Of a stretch of DNA of 64,000 nucleotides, positions 1 through 11,583 are shown in pieces. The notes under the pieces are model-generated. The model was not told where the DNA came from. It searched no databases and saw only the letters and a program-made list of their open reading frames with translations. Both the position numbers and the translations under genes were made by a program. Origin of the DNA: Auanema rhodensis (lineage: Eukaryota; Nematoda; Chromadorea; Rhabditida; Rhabditidae); NCBI GenBank assembly GCA_964057225.1, contig OZ059894.1, positions 4,588,001-4,652,000 of the forward strand, written 5' to 3'. Position 1 is the stretch's first letter, and every line of letters begins with the position of its first letter.

Positions 1-4
1 AGCA

Positions 5-32
5 ATGTTGAGTGTACATGGAAACTCAACAT
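5..32. repeat. Dyad 1: 9-bp perfect inverted repeat, 10-nt spacer (in every monomer)
   Basis: ATGTTGAGT at 5-13 is the exact reverse complement of ACTCAACAT at 24-32, around a 10-nt spacer 14-23 (GTACATGGAA). It recurs at the same place in nearly every monomer. Variants break it: G10 to T (GTTTAGT) in monomers starting at 2458, 4564, 5968, 8074 and 9127, and A31 to T (AACTTAC) in monomers starting at 13690, 14743, 17200 and 30183. No matching change is seen on the other arm. It could extrude as a hairpin or be bound by a dimeric protein; neither is shown by the sequence. Confidence 0.85.
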
Positions 33-115
33 ACACTAATGCATCATTTTTCAAACGATCATAACTAATTTTTGTATTAAGCTTTTCTCAATGTAGTATA
101 GTGCATTCGATGCGG

Positions 116-166
116 ATTTTTAAGCTGCGTCGATCTGTGTTATCAGATTTGCGCTAGCTTAAAAAT
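116..166. repeat. Dyad 2: 11-bp perfect inverted repeat with nested hairpin (in every monomer)
   Basis: ATTTTTAAGCT at 116-126 is the exact reverse complement of AGCTTAAAAAT at 156-166. Allowing one bulged base (T155), the stem continues with GCG 127-129 against CGC 152-154. Inside lies a second hairpin, ATCTG 133-137 with CAGAT 144-148 around TGTTAT, almost concentric with the outer stem (centres 141 and 140.5). This 51-bp element is the strongest secondary-structure candidate in the monomer. Arm variants include T118G with T121C (monomers at 13690, 14743, 17200), T121C alone (19306), A161G (34044, 38606, 40009, 61767), and G157C (30534, 32289, 32991). Confidence 0.85.
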
Positions 167-183
167 GCACCGAGATATCAACT

Positions 184-205
184 GATATAAGTTCACACTT
201 ATATC
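184..205. repeat. Dyad 3: 9-bp perfect inverted repeat with 4-nt loop (in every monomer)
   Basis: GATATAAGT at 184-192 and ACTTATATC at 197-205 are exact reverse complements separated by TCAC, which gives a compact hairpin. It lies just after the GATATC at 174-179. Arm variants are common: T188C (GATACAAG) recurs in domain E, for example in monomers starting at 42817, 44922, 49483, 50887, 51939, 54045, 55800 and 58608. T186G occurs at 22465, 24571, 24922 and 27028, T202C at 13339, 14392 and 16849, and G184T/A185T at 13690, 14743, 17200 and 34395. A two-base deletion removes AT from the right arm in the 349-bp monomers. None is paired with a compensating change. Confidence 0.85.
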
Positions 206-233
206 CTCGATTTTCACCCTGAAGAATTAATTT

Positions 234-241
234 TTTCGTTG
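234..241 (+). other. Partial CENP-B-box-like match (5' half only)
   Basis: TTTCGTTG at 234-241 matches the first eight positions of the mammalian CENP-B box (YTTCGTTGGAARCGGGA). The following bases (AATAACAT) lack the essential CGGG, so this is not a functional box by the known consensus. It is present in most monomers, but T235C (TTTTCTCG), frequent after 37554, breaks the TTCG core. Partial matches of this sort are reported in many unrelated satellites and may be chance. Confidence 0.3.
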
Positions 242-282
242 AATAACATCGTCCATCGTCTTTGCCTTGAAAAATGGAATCT

Positions 283-348
283 AAAAACATCTACTTTTTG
301 CTAAATTATTTTGAAATTTTTCGAAAAAATTTTTGTCAAAATGTTTTT
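283..348. repeat. A/T-tract region with 12-bp palindrome and flanking inverted repeats
   Basis: The end of each monomer contains TTTTT 317-321, CG, AAAAAA 324-329 and TTTTT 330-334. Positions 317-328 form a perfect palindrome centred on CG (TTCGAA core). TTTTGA 309-314 and TCAAAA 336-341 are inverted around it, and AAAAACAT 283-290 is inverted with ATGTTTTT 341-348. Closely spaced A/T tracts of this kind are known to give intrinsically curved DNA, often noted in satellites; curvature here is inference. Recurrent domain E variants hit this region: T321C (TTTTCCG), T330G (AAAAAAGTTTTG) and loss of one base at 342-343. Confidence 0.7.
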
Positions 349-2457
349 GGAAGCAATGTTGAGTGTACATGGAAACTCAACATACACTAATGCATCATTT
401 TTCAAACGATCATAACTAATTTTTGTATCAAGCGTTTCTTAATGTAGTATAGTGCATTCGATGCGGATTTTTAAGCTGCGTCGATCTGTGTTATCAGATT
501 TGCGCTAGCTTAAAAATGCACCGAGATATCAACTGATATAAGTTCACACTTATATCCTCGATTTTCACCCTGAAGAATTAATTTTTTCGTTGAATAACAT
601 CGTCCATCGTCTTTGCCTTGAAAAATTGAATCTAAAAACATCTACTTTTTGCTAAATTATTTTGAAATTTTTCGAAAAAATTTTTGTCAAAATGTTTTTG
701 GAAGCAATGTTGAGTGTACATGGAAACTCAACATACACTAATGCATCATTTTTCAAACGATCATAACTAATTTTTGTATCAAGCGTTTCTTAATGTAGTA
801 TAGTGCATTCGATGCGGATTTTTAAGCTGCGTCGATCTGTGTTATCAGATTTGCGCTAGCTTAAAAATGCACCGAGATATCAACTGATATAAGTTCACAC
901 TTATATCCTCGATTTTCACCCTGAAGAATTAATTTTTTCGTTGAATAACATTGTCCATCGTCTTTGCCTTAAAAAAAGGAATCTAAAAACATCTACTTTT
1001 TGCTAAATTATTTTGAAATTTTTCGAAAAAATTTTTGTCAAAATGTTTTTAGAAGCAATGTTGAGTGTACATGGAAACTCAACATACACTAATGCATCAT
1101 TTTTCAAACGATCATAACTAATTTTTGTATCAAGTGTTTCTCAATGTAGTATAGTGCATTCGATGCGGATTTTTAAGCTGCGTCGATCTGTGTTATCAGA
1201 TTTGCGCTAGCTTAAAAATGCACCGAGATATCAACTGATAGAAGTTCACACTTATATCCTCGATTTTCACCCTGAAGAATTAATTTTTTCGTTGAATAAC
1301 ATTGTCCATCGTCTTTGCCTTGAAAAATGGAATCTAAAAACATCTACTTTTTGCTAAATTATTTTGAAATTTTTCGAAAAAATTTTTGTCAAAATGTTTT
1401 TGGAAGCAATGTTGAGTGTACATGGAAACTCAACATACACTAATGCATCATTTTTCAAACGATCATAACTAATTTTTGTATTAAGCGTTCTTCAATGTAG
1501 TATAGTGCATTCGATGCGGATTTTTAAGCTGCGTCGATCTGTGTTATCAGATTTGCGCTAGCTTAAAAATGCACCGAGATATCAACTGATATAAGTTCAC
1601 ACTTATATCCTCGATTTTCACCCTGAAGAATTAATTTTTTCGTTGAATAACATTGTCCATCGTCTTTGCCTTGAAAAAAGGAATCTAAAAACATCTACTT
1701 TTTGCTAAATTATTTTGAAATTTTTCGAAAAAATTTTTGTCAAAATGTTTTTGGAAGCAATGTTGAGTGTACATGGAAACTCAACATACACTAATGCATC
1801 ATTTTTCAAACGATCATAACTAATTTTTGTATCAAGCGTTTCTTAATGTAGTATAGTGCATTCGATCCGGATTTTTAAGCTGCGTCGATCTGTGTTATCA
1901 GATTTGCGCTAGCTTAAAAATGCACCGAGATATCAACTGATATAAGTTCACACTTATATCCTCGATTTTCACCCTGAAGAATTAATTTTTTCGTTGAATA
2001 ACATTGTCCATCGTCTTTGCCTTGAAAAATGGAATCTAAAAACATCTACTTTTTGCTAAATTATTTTGAAATTTTTCGAAAAAATTTTTGTCAAAATGTT
2101 TTTGGAAGCAATGTTGAGTGTACATGGAAACTCAACATACACTAATGCATCATTTTTCAAACGATCATAACTTATTTTTGTAACAAGCGTTTCTCAATGT
2201 AGTATAGTGCATTCGATGCGGATTTTTAAGCTGCGTCGATCTGTGTTATCAGATTTGCGCTAGCTTAAAAATGCACCGAGATATCAACTGATATAAGTTC
2301 ACACTTATATCCTCGATTTTCACCCTGAAGAATTAATTTTTTCGTTGAATAACATTGTCCATCGTCTTTGCCTTGAAAAAAGGAATCTAAAAACATCTAC
2401 TTTTTGCTAAATTATTTTGAAATTTTTTGAAAAAATTTTTGTCAAAATGTTTTTGGA

Positions 2458-3510
2458 AGCAATGTTTAGTGTACATGGAAACTCAACATACACTAATGCA
2501 TCATTTTTCAAACGATCATAACTAATTTTTGTATCAAGCGTTTTTTAATGTAGTATAGTGCATTCGATCCGGATTTTTAAGCTGCGTCGATCTGTGTTAT
2601 CAGATTTGCGCTAGCTTAAAAATGCACCGAGATATCAACTGATATAAGTTCACACTTATATCCTCGATTTTCACCCTGAAGAATTAATTTTTTCGTTGAA
2701 TAACATTGTCCATCGTCTTTGCCTTGAAAAATGGAATCTAAAAACATCTACTTTTTGCTAAATTATTTTGCAATTTTTCGAAAAAATTTTTGTCAAAATG
2801 TTTTTGGAAGCAATGTTGAGTGTACATGGAAACTCAACATACACTAATGCATCATTTTTCAAACGATCATAACTTATTTTTGTAACAAGCGTTTCTCAAT
2901 GTAGTATAGTGCATTCGATGCGGATTTTTAAGCTGCGTCGATCTGTGTTATCAGATTTGCGCTAGCTTAAAAATGCACCGAGATATCAACTGATATAAGT
3001 TCACACTTATATCCTCGATTTTCAACCTGAAGAATTAATTTTTTCGTTGAATAACATTGTCCATCGTCTTTGCCTCAAAAAATGGAATCTAAAAACATCT
3101 ACTTTTTGCTAAATTATTTTGAAATTTTTCGAAAAAATTTTTGTCAAAATGTTTTTGGAAGCAATGTTGAGTGTACATGGAAACTCAACATACACTAATG
3201 CATCATTTTTCAAACGATCATAACTAATTTTTGTATTAAGCGTTCTTCAATGTAGTATAGTGCATTCGATCCGGATTTTTAAGCTGCGTCGATCTGTGTT
3301 ATCAGATTTGCGCTAGCTTAAAAATGCACCGAGATATCAACTGATATAAGTTCACACTTATATCCTCGATTTTCACCCTGAAGAATTAATTTTTTCGTTG
3401 AATAACATTGTCCATCGTCTTTGCCTTGAAAAAAGGAATCTGAAAACATCTACTTTTTGCTAAATTATTTTGAAATTTTTCGAAAAAATTTTTGTCAAAA
3501 TGTTTTTGGA
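2458..3510 (+). repeat. 3-monomer block repeated at 9127-10179
   Basis: The order GTTTAGT/GATCCGG/TTGCAATT, then GTAACAAG/TTCAACC, then GCGTTCTTC/GATCCGG/CTGAAAAC is shared with 9127-10179, an offset of 6669 bp (19 monomers). Small differences: AATTTCTG replaces AATTTTTG near 9197, and CCTTAAAAAATGG replaces CCTCAAAAAATGG. The last two monomers of the distal copy are then tandemly repeated at 10180-10881, with the first of them a variant. Confidence 0.7.
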
Positions 3511-3861
3511 AGCAATGTTGAGTGTACATGGAAACTCAACATACACTAATGCATCATTTTTCAAACGATCATAACTAATTTTTGTATTAAGCTTTTCTCA
3601 ATGTAGTATAGTGCATTCGATGCGGATTTTTAAGCTGCGTCGATCTGTGTTATCAGATTTGCGCTAGCTTAAAAATGCACCGAGATATCAACTGATATAA
3701 GTTCACACTTATATCCTCGATTTTCACCCTGAAGAATTAATTTTTTCGTTGAATAACATCGTCCATCGTCTTTGCCTTGAAAAATGGAATCTAAAAACAT
3801 CTACTTTTTGCTAAATTATTTTGAAATTTTTCGAAAAAATTTTTGTCAAAATGTTTTTGGA

Positions 3862-6669
3862 AGCAATGTTGAGTGTACATGGAAACTCAACATACACTAA
3901 TGCATCATTTTTCAAACGATCATAACTAATTTTTGTATCAAGCGTTTCTTAATGTAGTATAGTGCATTCGATGCGGATTTTTAAGCTGCGTCGATCTGTG
4001 TTATCAGATTTGCGCTAGCTTAAAAATGCACCGAGATATCAACTGATATAAGTTCACACTTATATCCTCGATTTTCACCCTGAAGAATTAATTTTTTCGT
4101 TGAATAACATCGTCCATCGTCTTTGCCTTGAAAAATTGAATCTAAAAACATCTACTTTTTGCTAAATTATTTTGAAATTTTTCGAAAAAATTTTTGTCAA
4201 AATGTTTTTGGAAGCAATGTTGAGTGTACATGGAAACTCAACATACACTAATGCATCATTTTTCAAACGATCATAACTAATTTTTGTATCAAGCGTTTCT
4301 TAATGTAGTATAGTGCATTCGATGCGGATTTTTAAGCTGCGTCGATCTGTGTTATCAGATTTGCGCTAGCTTAAAAATGCACCGAGATATCAACTGATAT
4401 AAGTTCACACTTATATCCTCGATTTTCACCCTGAAGAATTAATTTTTTCGTTGAATAACATTGTCCATCGTCTTTGCCTTAAAAAAAGGAATCTAAAAAC
4501 ATCTACTTTTTGCTAAATTATTTTGAAATTTTTCGAAAAAATTTTTGTCAAAATGTTTTTGGAAGCAATGTTTAGTGTACATGGAAACTCAACATACACT
4601 AATGCATCATTTTTCAAACGATCATAACTAATTTTTGTATCAAGCGTTTTTTAATGTAGTATAGTGCATTCGATCCGGATTTTTAAGCTGCGTCGATCTG
4701 TGTTATCAGATTTGCGCTAGCTTAAAAATGCACCGAGATATCAACTGATATAAGTTCACACTTATATCCTCGATTTTCACCCTGAAGAATTAATTTTTTC
4801 GTTGAATAACATTGTCCATCGTCTTTGCCTTGAAAAATGGAATCTAAAAACATCTACTTTTTGCTAAATTATTTTGCAATTTTTCGAAAAAATTTTTGTC
4901 AAAATGTTTTTGGAAGCAATGTTGAGTGTACATGGAAACTCAACATACACTAATGCATCATTTTTCAAACGATCATAACTTATTTTTGTAACAAGCGTTT
5001 CTCAATGTAGTATAGTGCATTCGATGCGGATTTTTAAGCTGCGTCGATCTGTGTTATCAGATTTGCGCTAGCTTAAAAATGCACCGAGATATCAACTGAT
5101 ATAAGTTCACACTTATATCCTCGATTTTCACCCTGAAGAATTAATTTTTTCGTTGAATAACATTGTCCATCGTCTTTGCCTTGAAAAATGGAATCTAAAA
5201 ACATCTACTTTTTGCTAAATTATTTTGAAATTTTTCGAAAAAATTTTTGTCAAAATGTTTTTGGAAGCAATGTTGAGTGTACATGGAAACTCAACATACA
5301 CTAATGCATCATTTTTCAAACGATCATAACTAATTTTTGTATCAAGCGTTTCTTAATGTAGTATAGTGCATTCGATGCGGATTTTTAAGCTGCGTCGATC
5401 TGTGTTATCAGATTTGCGCTAGCTTAAAAATGCACCGAGATATCAACTGATATAAGTTCACACTTATATCCTCGATTTTCACCCTGAAGAATTAATTTTT
5501 TCGTTGAATAACATCGTCCATCGTCTTTGCCTTGAAAAATTGAATCTAAAAACATCTACTTTTTGCTAAATTATTTTGAAATTTTTCGAAAAAATTTTTG
5601 TCAAAATGTTTTTGGAAGCAATGTTGAGTGTACATGGAAACTCAACATACACTAATGCATCATTTTTCAAACGATCATAACTAATTTTTGTATCAAGCGT
5701 TTCTTAATGTAGTATAGTGCATTCGATGCGGATTTTTAAGCTGCGTCGATCTGTGTTATCAGATTTGCGCTAGCTTAAAAATGCACCGAGATATCAACTG
5801 ATATAAGTTCACACTTATATCCTCGATTTTCACCCTGAAGAATTAATTTTTTCGTTGAATAACATTGTCCATCGTCTTTGCCTTAAAAAAAGGAATCTAA
5901 AAACATCTACTTTTTGCTAAATTATTTTGAAATTTTTCGAAAAAATTTTTGTCAAAATGTTTTTGGAAGCAATGTTTAGTGTACATGGAAACTCAACATA
6001 CACTAATGCATCATTTTTCAAACGATCATAACTAATTTTTGTATCAAGCGTTTTTTAATGTAGTATAGTGCATTCGATCCGGATTTTTAAGCTGCGTCGA
6101 TCTGTGTTATCAGATTTGCGCTAGCTTAAAAATGCACCGAGATATCAACTGATATAAGTTCACACTTATATCCTCGATTTTCACCCTGAAGAATTAATTT
6201 TTTCGTTGAATAACATTGTCCATCGTCTTTGCCTTGAAAAATGGAATCTAAAAACATCTACTTTTTGCTAAATTATTTTGCAATTTTTCGAAAAAATTTT
6301 TGTCAAAATGTTTTTGGAAGCAATGTTGAGTGTACATGGAAACTCAACATACACTAATGCATCATTTTTCAAACGATCATAACTTATTTTTGTAACAAGC
6401 GTTTCTCAATGTAGTATAGTGCATTCGATGCGGATTTTTAAGCTGCGTCGATCTGTGTTATCAGATTTGCGCTAGCTTAAAAATGCACCGAGATATCAAC
6501 TGATATAAGTTCACACTTATATCCTCGATTTTCACCCTGAAGAATTAATTTTTTCGTTGAATAACATTGTCCATCGTCTTTGCCTTGAAAAAAGGAATCT
6601 AAAAACATCTACTTTTTGCTAAATTATTTTGAAATTTTTCGAAAAAATTTTTGTCAAAATGTTTTTGGA
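3862..6669 (+). repeat. Tandem duplication of a 4-monomer (1404-bp) block
   Basis: Positions 3862-5265 and 5266-6669 contain the same four monomers in order: AAAAATTG type, TTAAAAAAAGG type, GTTTAGT/GATCCGG/TTGCAATT type, and GTAACAAG type. The one difference I see is T at 5189 against A at 6593. This is a recent tandem duplication by the usual logic of unequal exchange. Confidence 0.8.
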
Positions 6670-9600
6670 AGCAATGTTGAGTGTACATGGAAACTCAACA
6701 TACACTAATGCATCATTTTTCAAACGATCATAACTAATTTTTGTATCAAGCGTTTCTTAATGTAGTATAGTGCATTCGATGCGGATTTTTAAGCTGCGTC
6801 GATCTGTGTTATCAGATTTGCGCTAGCTTAAAAATGCACCGAGATATCAACTGATATAAGTTCACACTTATATCCTCGATTTTCTACCTGAAGAATTAAT
6901 TTTTTCGTTGAATAACATTGTCCATCGTCTTTGCCTTGAAAAATGGAATCTAAAAACATCTACTTTTTGCTAAATTATTTTGAAATTTTTCGAAAAAATT
7001 TTTGTCAAAATGTTTTTGGAAGCAATGTTGAGTGTACATGGAAACTCAACATACACTAATGCATCATTTTTCAAACGATCATAACTAATTTTTGTATCAA
7101 GCGTTTCTTAATGTAGTATAGTGCATTCGATGCGGATTTTTAAGCTGCGTCGATCTGTGTTATCAGATTTGCGCTAGCTTAAAAATGCACCGAGATATCA
7201 ACTGATATAAGTTCACACTTATATCCTCGATTTTCACCCTGAAGAATTAATTTTTTCGTTGAATAACATCGTCCATCGTCTTTGCCTTGAAAAATGGAAT
7301 CTAAAAACATCTACTTTTTGCTAAATTATTTTGAAATTTTTCGAAAAAATTTTTGTCAAAATGTTTTTGGAAGCAATGTTGAGTGTACATGGAAACTCAA
7401 CATACACTAATGCATCATTTTTCAAACGATCATAACTAATTTTTGTATCAAGCGTTTCTTAATGTAGTATAGTGCATTCGATGCGGATTTTTAAGCTGCG
7501 TCGATCTGTGTTATCAGATTTGCGCTAGCTTAAAAATGCACCGAGATATCAACTGATATAAGTTCACACTTATATCCTCGATTTTCTACCTGAAGAATTA
7601 ATTTTTTCGTTGAATAACATTGTCCATCGTCTTTGCCTTGAAAAATGGAATCTAAAAACATCTACTTTTTGCTAAATTATTTTGAAATTTTTCGAAAAAA
7701 TTTTTGTCAAAATGTTTTTGGAAGCAATGTTGAGTGTACATGGAAACTCAACATACACTAATGCATCATTTTTCAAACGATCATAACTAATTTTTGTATT
7801 AAGCGTTTCTCAATGTAGTATAGTGCATTCGATGCGGATTTTTAAGCTGCGTCGATCTGTGTTATCAGATTTGCGCTAGCTTAAAAATGCACCGAGATAT
7901 CAACTGATATAAGTTCACACTTATATCCTCGATTTTCACCCTGAAGAATTAATTTTTTCGTTGAATAACATTGTCCATCGTCTTTGCCTTGAAAAAAGGA
8001 ATCTAAAAACATCTACTTTTTGCTAAATTATTTTGAAATTTTTCGAAAAAATTTTTGTCAAAATGTTTTTGGAAGCAATGTTTAGTGTACATGGAAACTC
8101 AACATACACTAATGCATCATTTTTCAAACGATCATAACTAATTTTTGTATCGAGCGTTTTTTAATGTAGTATAGTGCATTCGATCCGGATTTTTAAGCTG
8201 CGTCGATCTGTGTTATCAGATTTGCGCTAGCTTAAAAATGCACCGAGATATCAACTGATATAAGTTCACACTTATATCCTCGATTTTCACCCTGAAGAAT
8301 TAATTTTTTCGTTGAATAACATTGTCCATCGTCTTTGCCTTGAAAAATGGAATCTAAAAACATCTACTTTTTGCTAAATTATTTTGAAATTTTTCGAAAA
8401 AATTTTTGTCAAAATGTTTTTGGAAGCAATGTTGAGTGTACATGGAAACTCAACATACACTAATGCATCATTTTTCAAACGATCATAACTAATTTTTGTA
8501 TCAAGCGTTTCTTAATGTAGTATAGTGCATTCGATGCGGATTTTTAAGCTGCGTCGATCTGTGTTATCAGATTTGCGCTAGCTTAAAAATGCACCGAGAT
8601 ATCAACTGATATAAGTTCACACTTATATCCTCGATTTTCTACCTGAAGAATTAATTTTTTCGTTGAATAACATTGTCCATCGTCTTTGCCTTGAAAAATG
8701 GAATCTAAAAACATCTACTTTTTGCTAAATTATTTTGAAATTTTTCGAAAAAATTTTTGTCAAAATGTTTTTGGAAGCAATGTTGAGTGTACATGGAAAC
8801 TCAACATACACTAATGCATCATTTTTCAAACGATCATAACTTATTTTTGTAACAAGCGTTTCTCAATGTAGTATAGTGCATTCGATGCGGATTTTTAAGC
8901 TGCGTCGATCTGTGTTATCAGATTTGCGCTAGCTTAAAAATGCACCGAGATATCAACTGATATAAGTTCACACTTATATCCTCGATTTTCACCCTGAAGA
9001 ATTAATTTTTTCGTTGAATAACATTGTCCATCGTCTTTGCCTTGAAAAAAGGAATCTAAAAACATCTACTTTTTGCTAAATTATTTTGAAATTTTTCGAA
9101 AAAATTTTTGTCAAAATGTTTTTGGAAGCAATGTTTAGTGTACATGGAAACTCAACATACACTAATGCATCATTTTTCAAACGATCATAACTAATTTCTG
9201 TATCAAGCGTTTTTTAATGTAGTATAGTGCATTCGATCCGGATTTTTAAGCTGCGTCGATCTGTGTTATCAGATTTGCGCTAGCTTAAAAATGCACCGAG
9301 ATATCAACTGATATAAGTTCACACTTATATCCTCGATTTTCACCCTGAAGAATTAATTTTTTCGTTGAATAACATTGTCCATCGTCTTTGCCTTGAAAAA
9401 TGGAATCTAAAAACATCTACTTTTTGCTAAATTATTTTGCAATTTTTCGAAAAAATTTTTGTCAAAATGTTTTTGGAAGCAATGTTGAGTGTACATGGAA
9501 ACTCAACATACACTAATGCATCATTTTTCAAACGATCATAACTTATTTTTGTAACAAGCGTTTCTCAATGTAGTATAGTGCATTCGATGCGGATTTTTAA

Positions 9601-11583
9601 GCTGCGTCGATCTGTGTTATCAGATTTGCGCTAGCTTAAAAATGCACCGAGATATCAACTGATATAAGTTCACACTTATATCCTCGATTTTCAACCTGAA
9701 GAATTAATTTTTTCGTTGAATAACATTGTCCATCGTCTTTGCCTTAAAAAATGGAATCTAAAAACATCTACTTTTTGCTAAATTATTTTGAAATTTTTCG
9801 AAAAAATTTTTGTCAAAATGTTTTTGGAAGCAATGTTGAGTGTACATGGAAACTCAACATACACTAATGCATCATTTTTCAAACGATCATAACTAATTTT
9901 TGTATTAAGCGTTCTTCAATGTAGTATAGTGCATTCGATCCGGATTTTTAAGCTGCGTCGATCTGTGTTATCAGATTTGCGCTAGCTTAAAAATGCACCG
10001 AGATATCAACTGATATAAGTTCACACTTATATCCTCGATTTTCACCCTGAAGAATTAATTTTTTCGTTGAATAACATTGTCCATCGTCTTTGCCTTGAAA
10101 AAAGGAATCTGAAAACATCTACTTTTTGCTAAATTATTTTGAAATTTTTCGAAAAAATTTTTGTCAAAATGTTTTTGGAAGCAATGTTGAGTGTACATGG
10201 AAACTCAACATACACTAATGCATCATTTTTCAAACGATCATAACTAATTTTTGTATTAAGCGTTTCTCAATGTAGTATAGTGCATTCGATGCGGATTTTT
10301 AAGCTGCGTCGATCTGTGTTATCAGATTTGCGCTAGCTTAAAAATGCACCGAGATATCAACTGATATAAGTTCACACTTATATCCTCGATTTTCAACCTG
10401 AAGAATTAATTTTTTCGTTGAATAACATTGTCCATCGTCTTTGCCTTAAAAAATGGAATCTAAAAACATCTACTTTTTGCTAAATTATTTTGAAATTTTT
10501 CGAAAAAATTTTTGTCAAAATGTTTTTGGAAGCAATGTTGAGTGTACATGGAAACTCAACATACACTAATGCATCATTTTTCAAACGATCATAACTAATT
10601 TTTGTATTAAGCGTTCTTCAATGTAGTATAGTGCATTCGATCCGGATTTTTAAGCTGCGTCGATCTGTGTTATCAGATTTGCGCTAGCTTAAAAATGCAC
10701 CGAGATATCAACTGATATAAGTTCACACTTATATCCTCGATTTTCACCCTGAAGAATTAATTTTTTCGTTGAATAACATTGTCCATCGTCTTTGCCTTGA
10801 AAAAAGGAATCTGAAAACATCTACTTTTTGCTAAATTATTTTGAAATTTTTCGAAAAAATTTTTGTCAAAATGTTTTTGGAAGCAATGTTGAGTGTACAT
10901 GGAAACTCAACATACACTAATGCATCATTTTTCAAACGATCATAACTAATTTTTGTATTAAGCTTTTCTCAATGTAGTATAGTGCATTCGATGCGGATTT
11001 TTAAGCTGCGTCGATCTGTGTTATCAGATTTGCGCTAGCTTAAAAATGCACCGAGATATCAACTGATATAAGTTCACACTTATATCCTCGATTTTCACCC
11101 TGAAGAATTAATTTTTTCGTTGAATAACATCGTCCATCGTCTTTGCCTTGAAAAATGGAATCTAAAAACATCTACTTTTTGCTAAATTATTTTGAAATTT
11201 TTCGAAAAAATTTTTGTCAAAATGTTTTTGGAAGCAATGTTGAGTGTACATGGAAACTCAACATACACTAATGCATCATTTTTCAAACGATCATAACTAA
11301 TTTTTGTATCAAGCGTTTCTTAATGTAGTATAGTGCATTCGATGCGGATTTTTAAGCTGCGTCGATCTGTGTTATCAGATTTGCGCTAGCTTAAAAATGC
11401 ACCGAGATATCAACTGATATAAGTTCACACTTATATCCTCGATTTTCTACCTGAAGAATTAATTTTTTCGTTGAATAACATTGTCCATCGTCTTTGCCTT
11501 AAAAAATGGAATCTAAAAACATCTACTTTTTGCTAAATTATTTTGAAATTTTTCGAAAAAATTTTTGTCAAAATGTTTTTGGA

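Larger units (their letters stand above)
1..351 (+). repeat. Reference monomer 1 (positions 1-351 used in all other entries)
   Basis: First complete unit, 351 bp, 110 G+C (31%), with 12 CpG dinucleotides. Landmarks in monomer coordinates: TGTACA at 13-18, ATGCAT at 39-44, variable block 77-89 (GTAT[T/C]AAGC[G/T]TT...), GAT[G/C]CGG at 109-115, GCTAGC at 153-158, GATATC at 174-179, ATTAAT at 226-231, TTCGAA at 320-325. This copy carries the GTATTAAGCTTTT, GATGCGG, CATCGTCC and AAAAATGG states; copies at 3511, 10882, 11935 and 12637 carry the same states. The start point is arbitrary because the array has no visible edge. Confidence 0.98.
1..1050 (+). repeat. 3-monomer block repeated at 3511-4560
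   Basis: Monomers 1-3 carry the ordered states GCTTTT/CATCG/TGG, GTTTCTTA/CATCG/TTG, and GTTTCTTA/CATTG/TTAAAAAAAGG. The same order recurs at 3511-4560, an offset of 3510 bp (10 monomers). The match ends at 1051, where this copy has A (TTTTTAGAAG) and the other has G; the following monomers are of different types. Confidence 0.8.

Noticed and set aside
81-126. Pol II promoter or TATA-like signals in the AT-rich monomer
   Set aside because: TATA-like strings are expected by chance at 69% A+T, and nothing downstream supports a transcription unit. Satellite transcription is possible but cannot be read from this sequence.
116-166. tRNA, riboswitch or other structured RNA gene
   Set aside because: The stem-loop is a simple dyad repeated in every monomer, with no cloverleaf, no tRNA A and B box pattern, and no compensating substitutions.
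1-351. Origin of the monomer from an internal duplication of about 175 bp
   Set aside because: Comparing the two halves by eye shows no sustained direct similarity. The only internal relations are the short inverted repeats listed.
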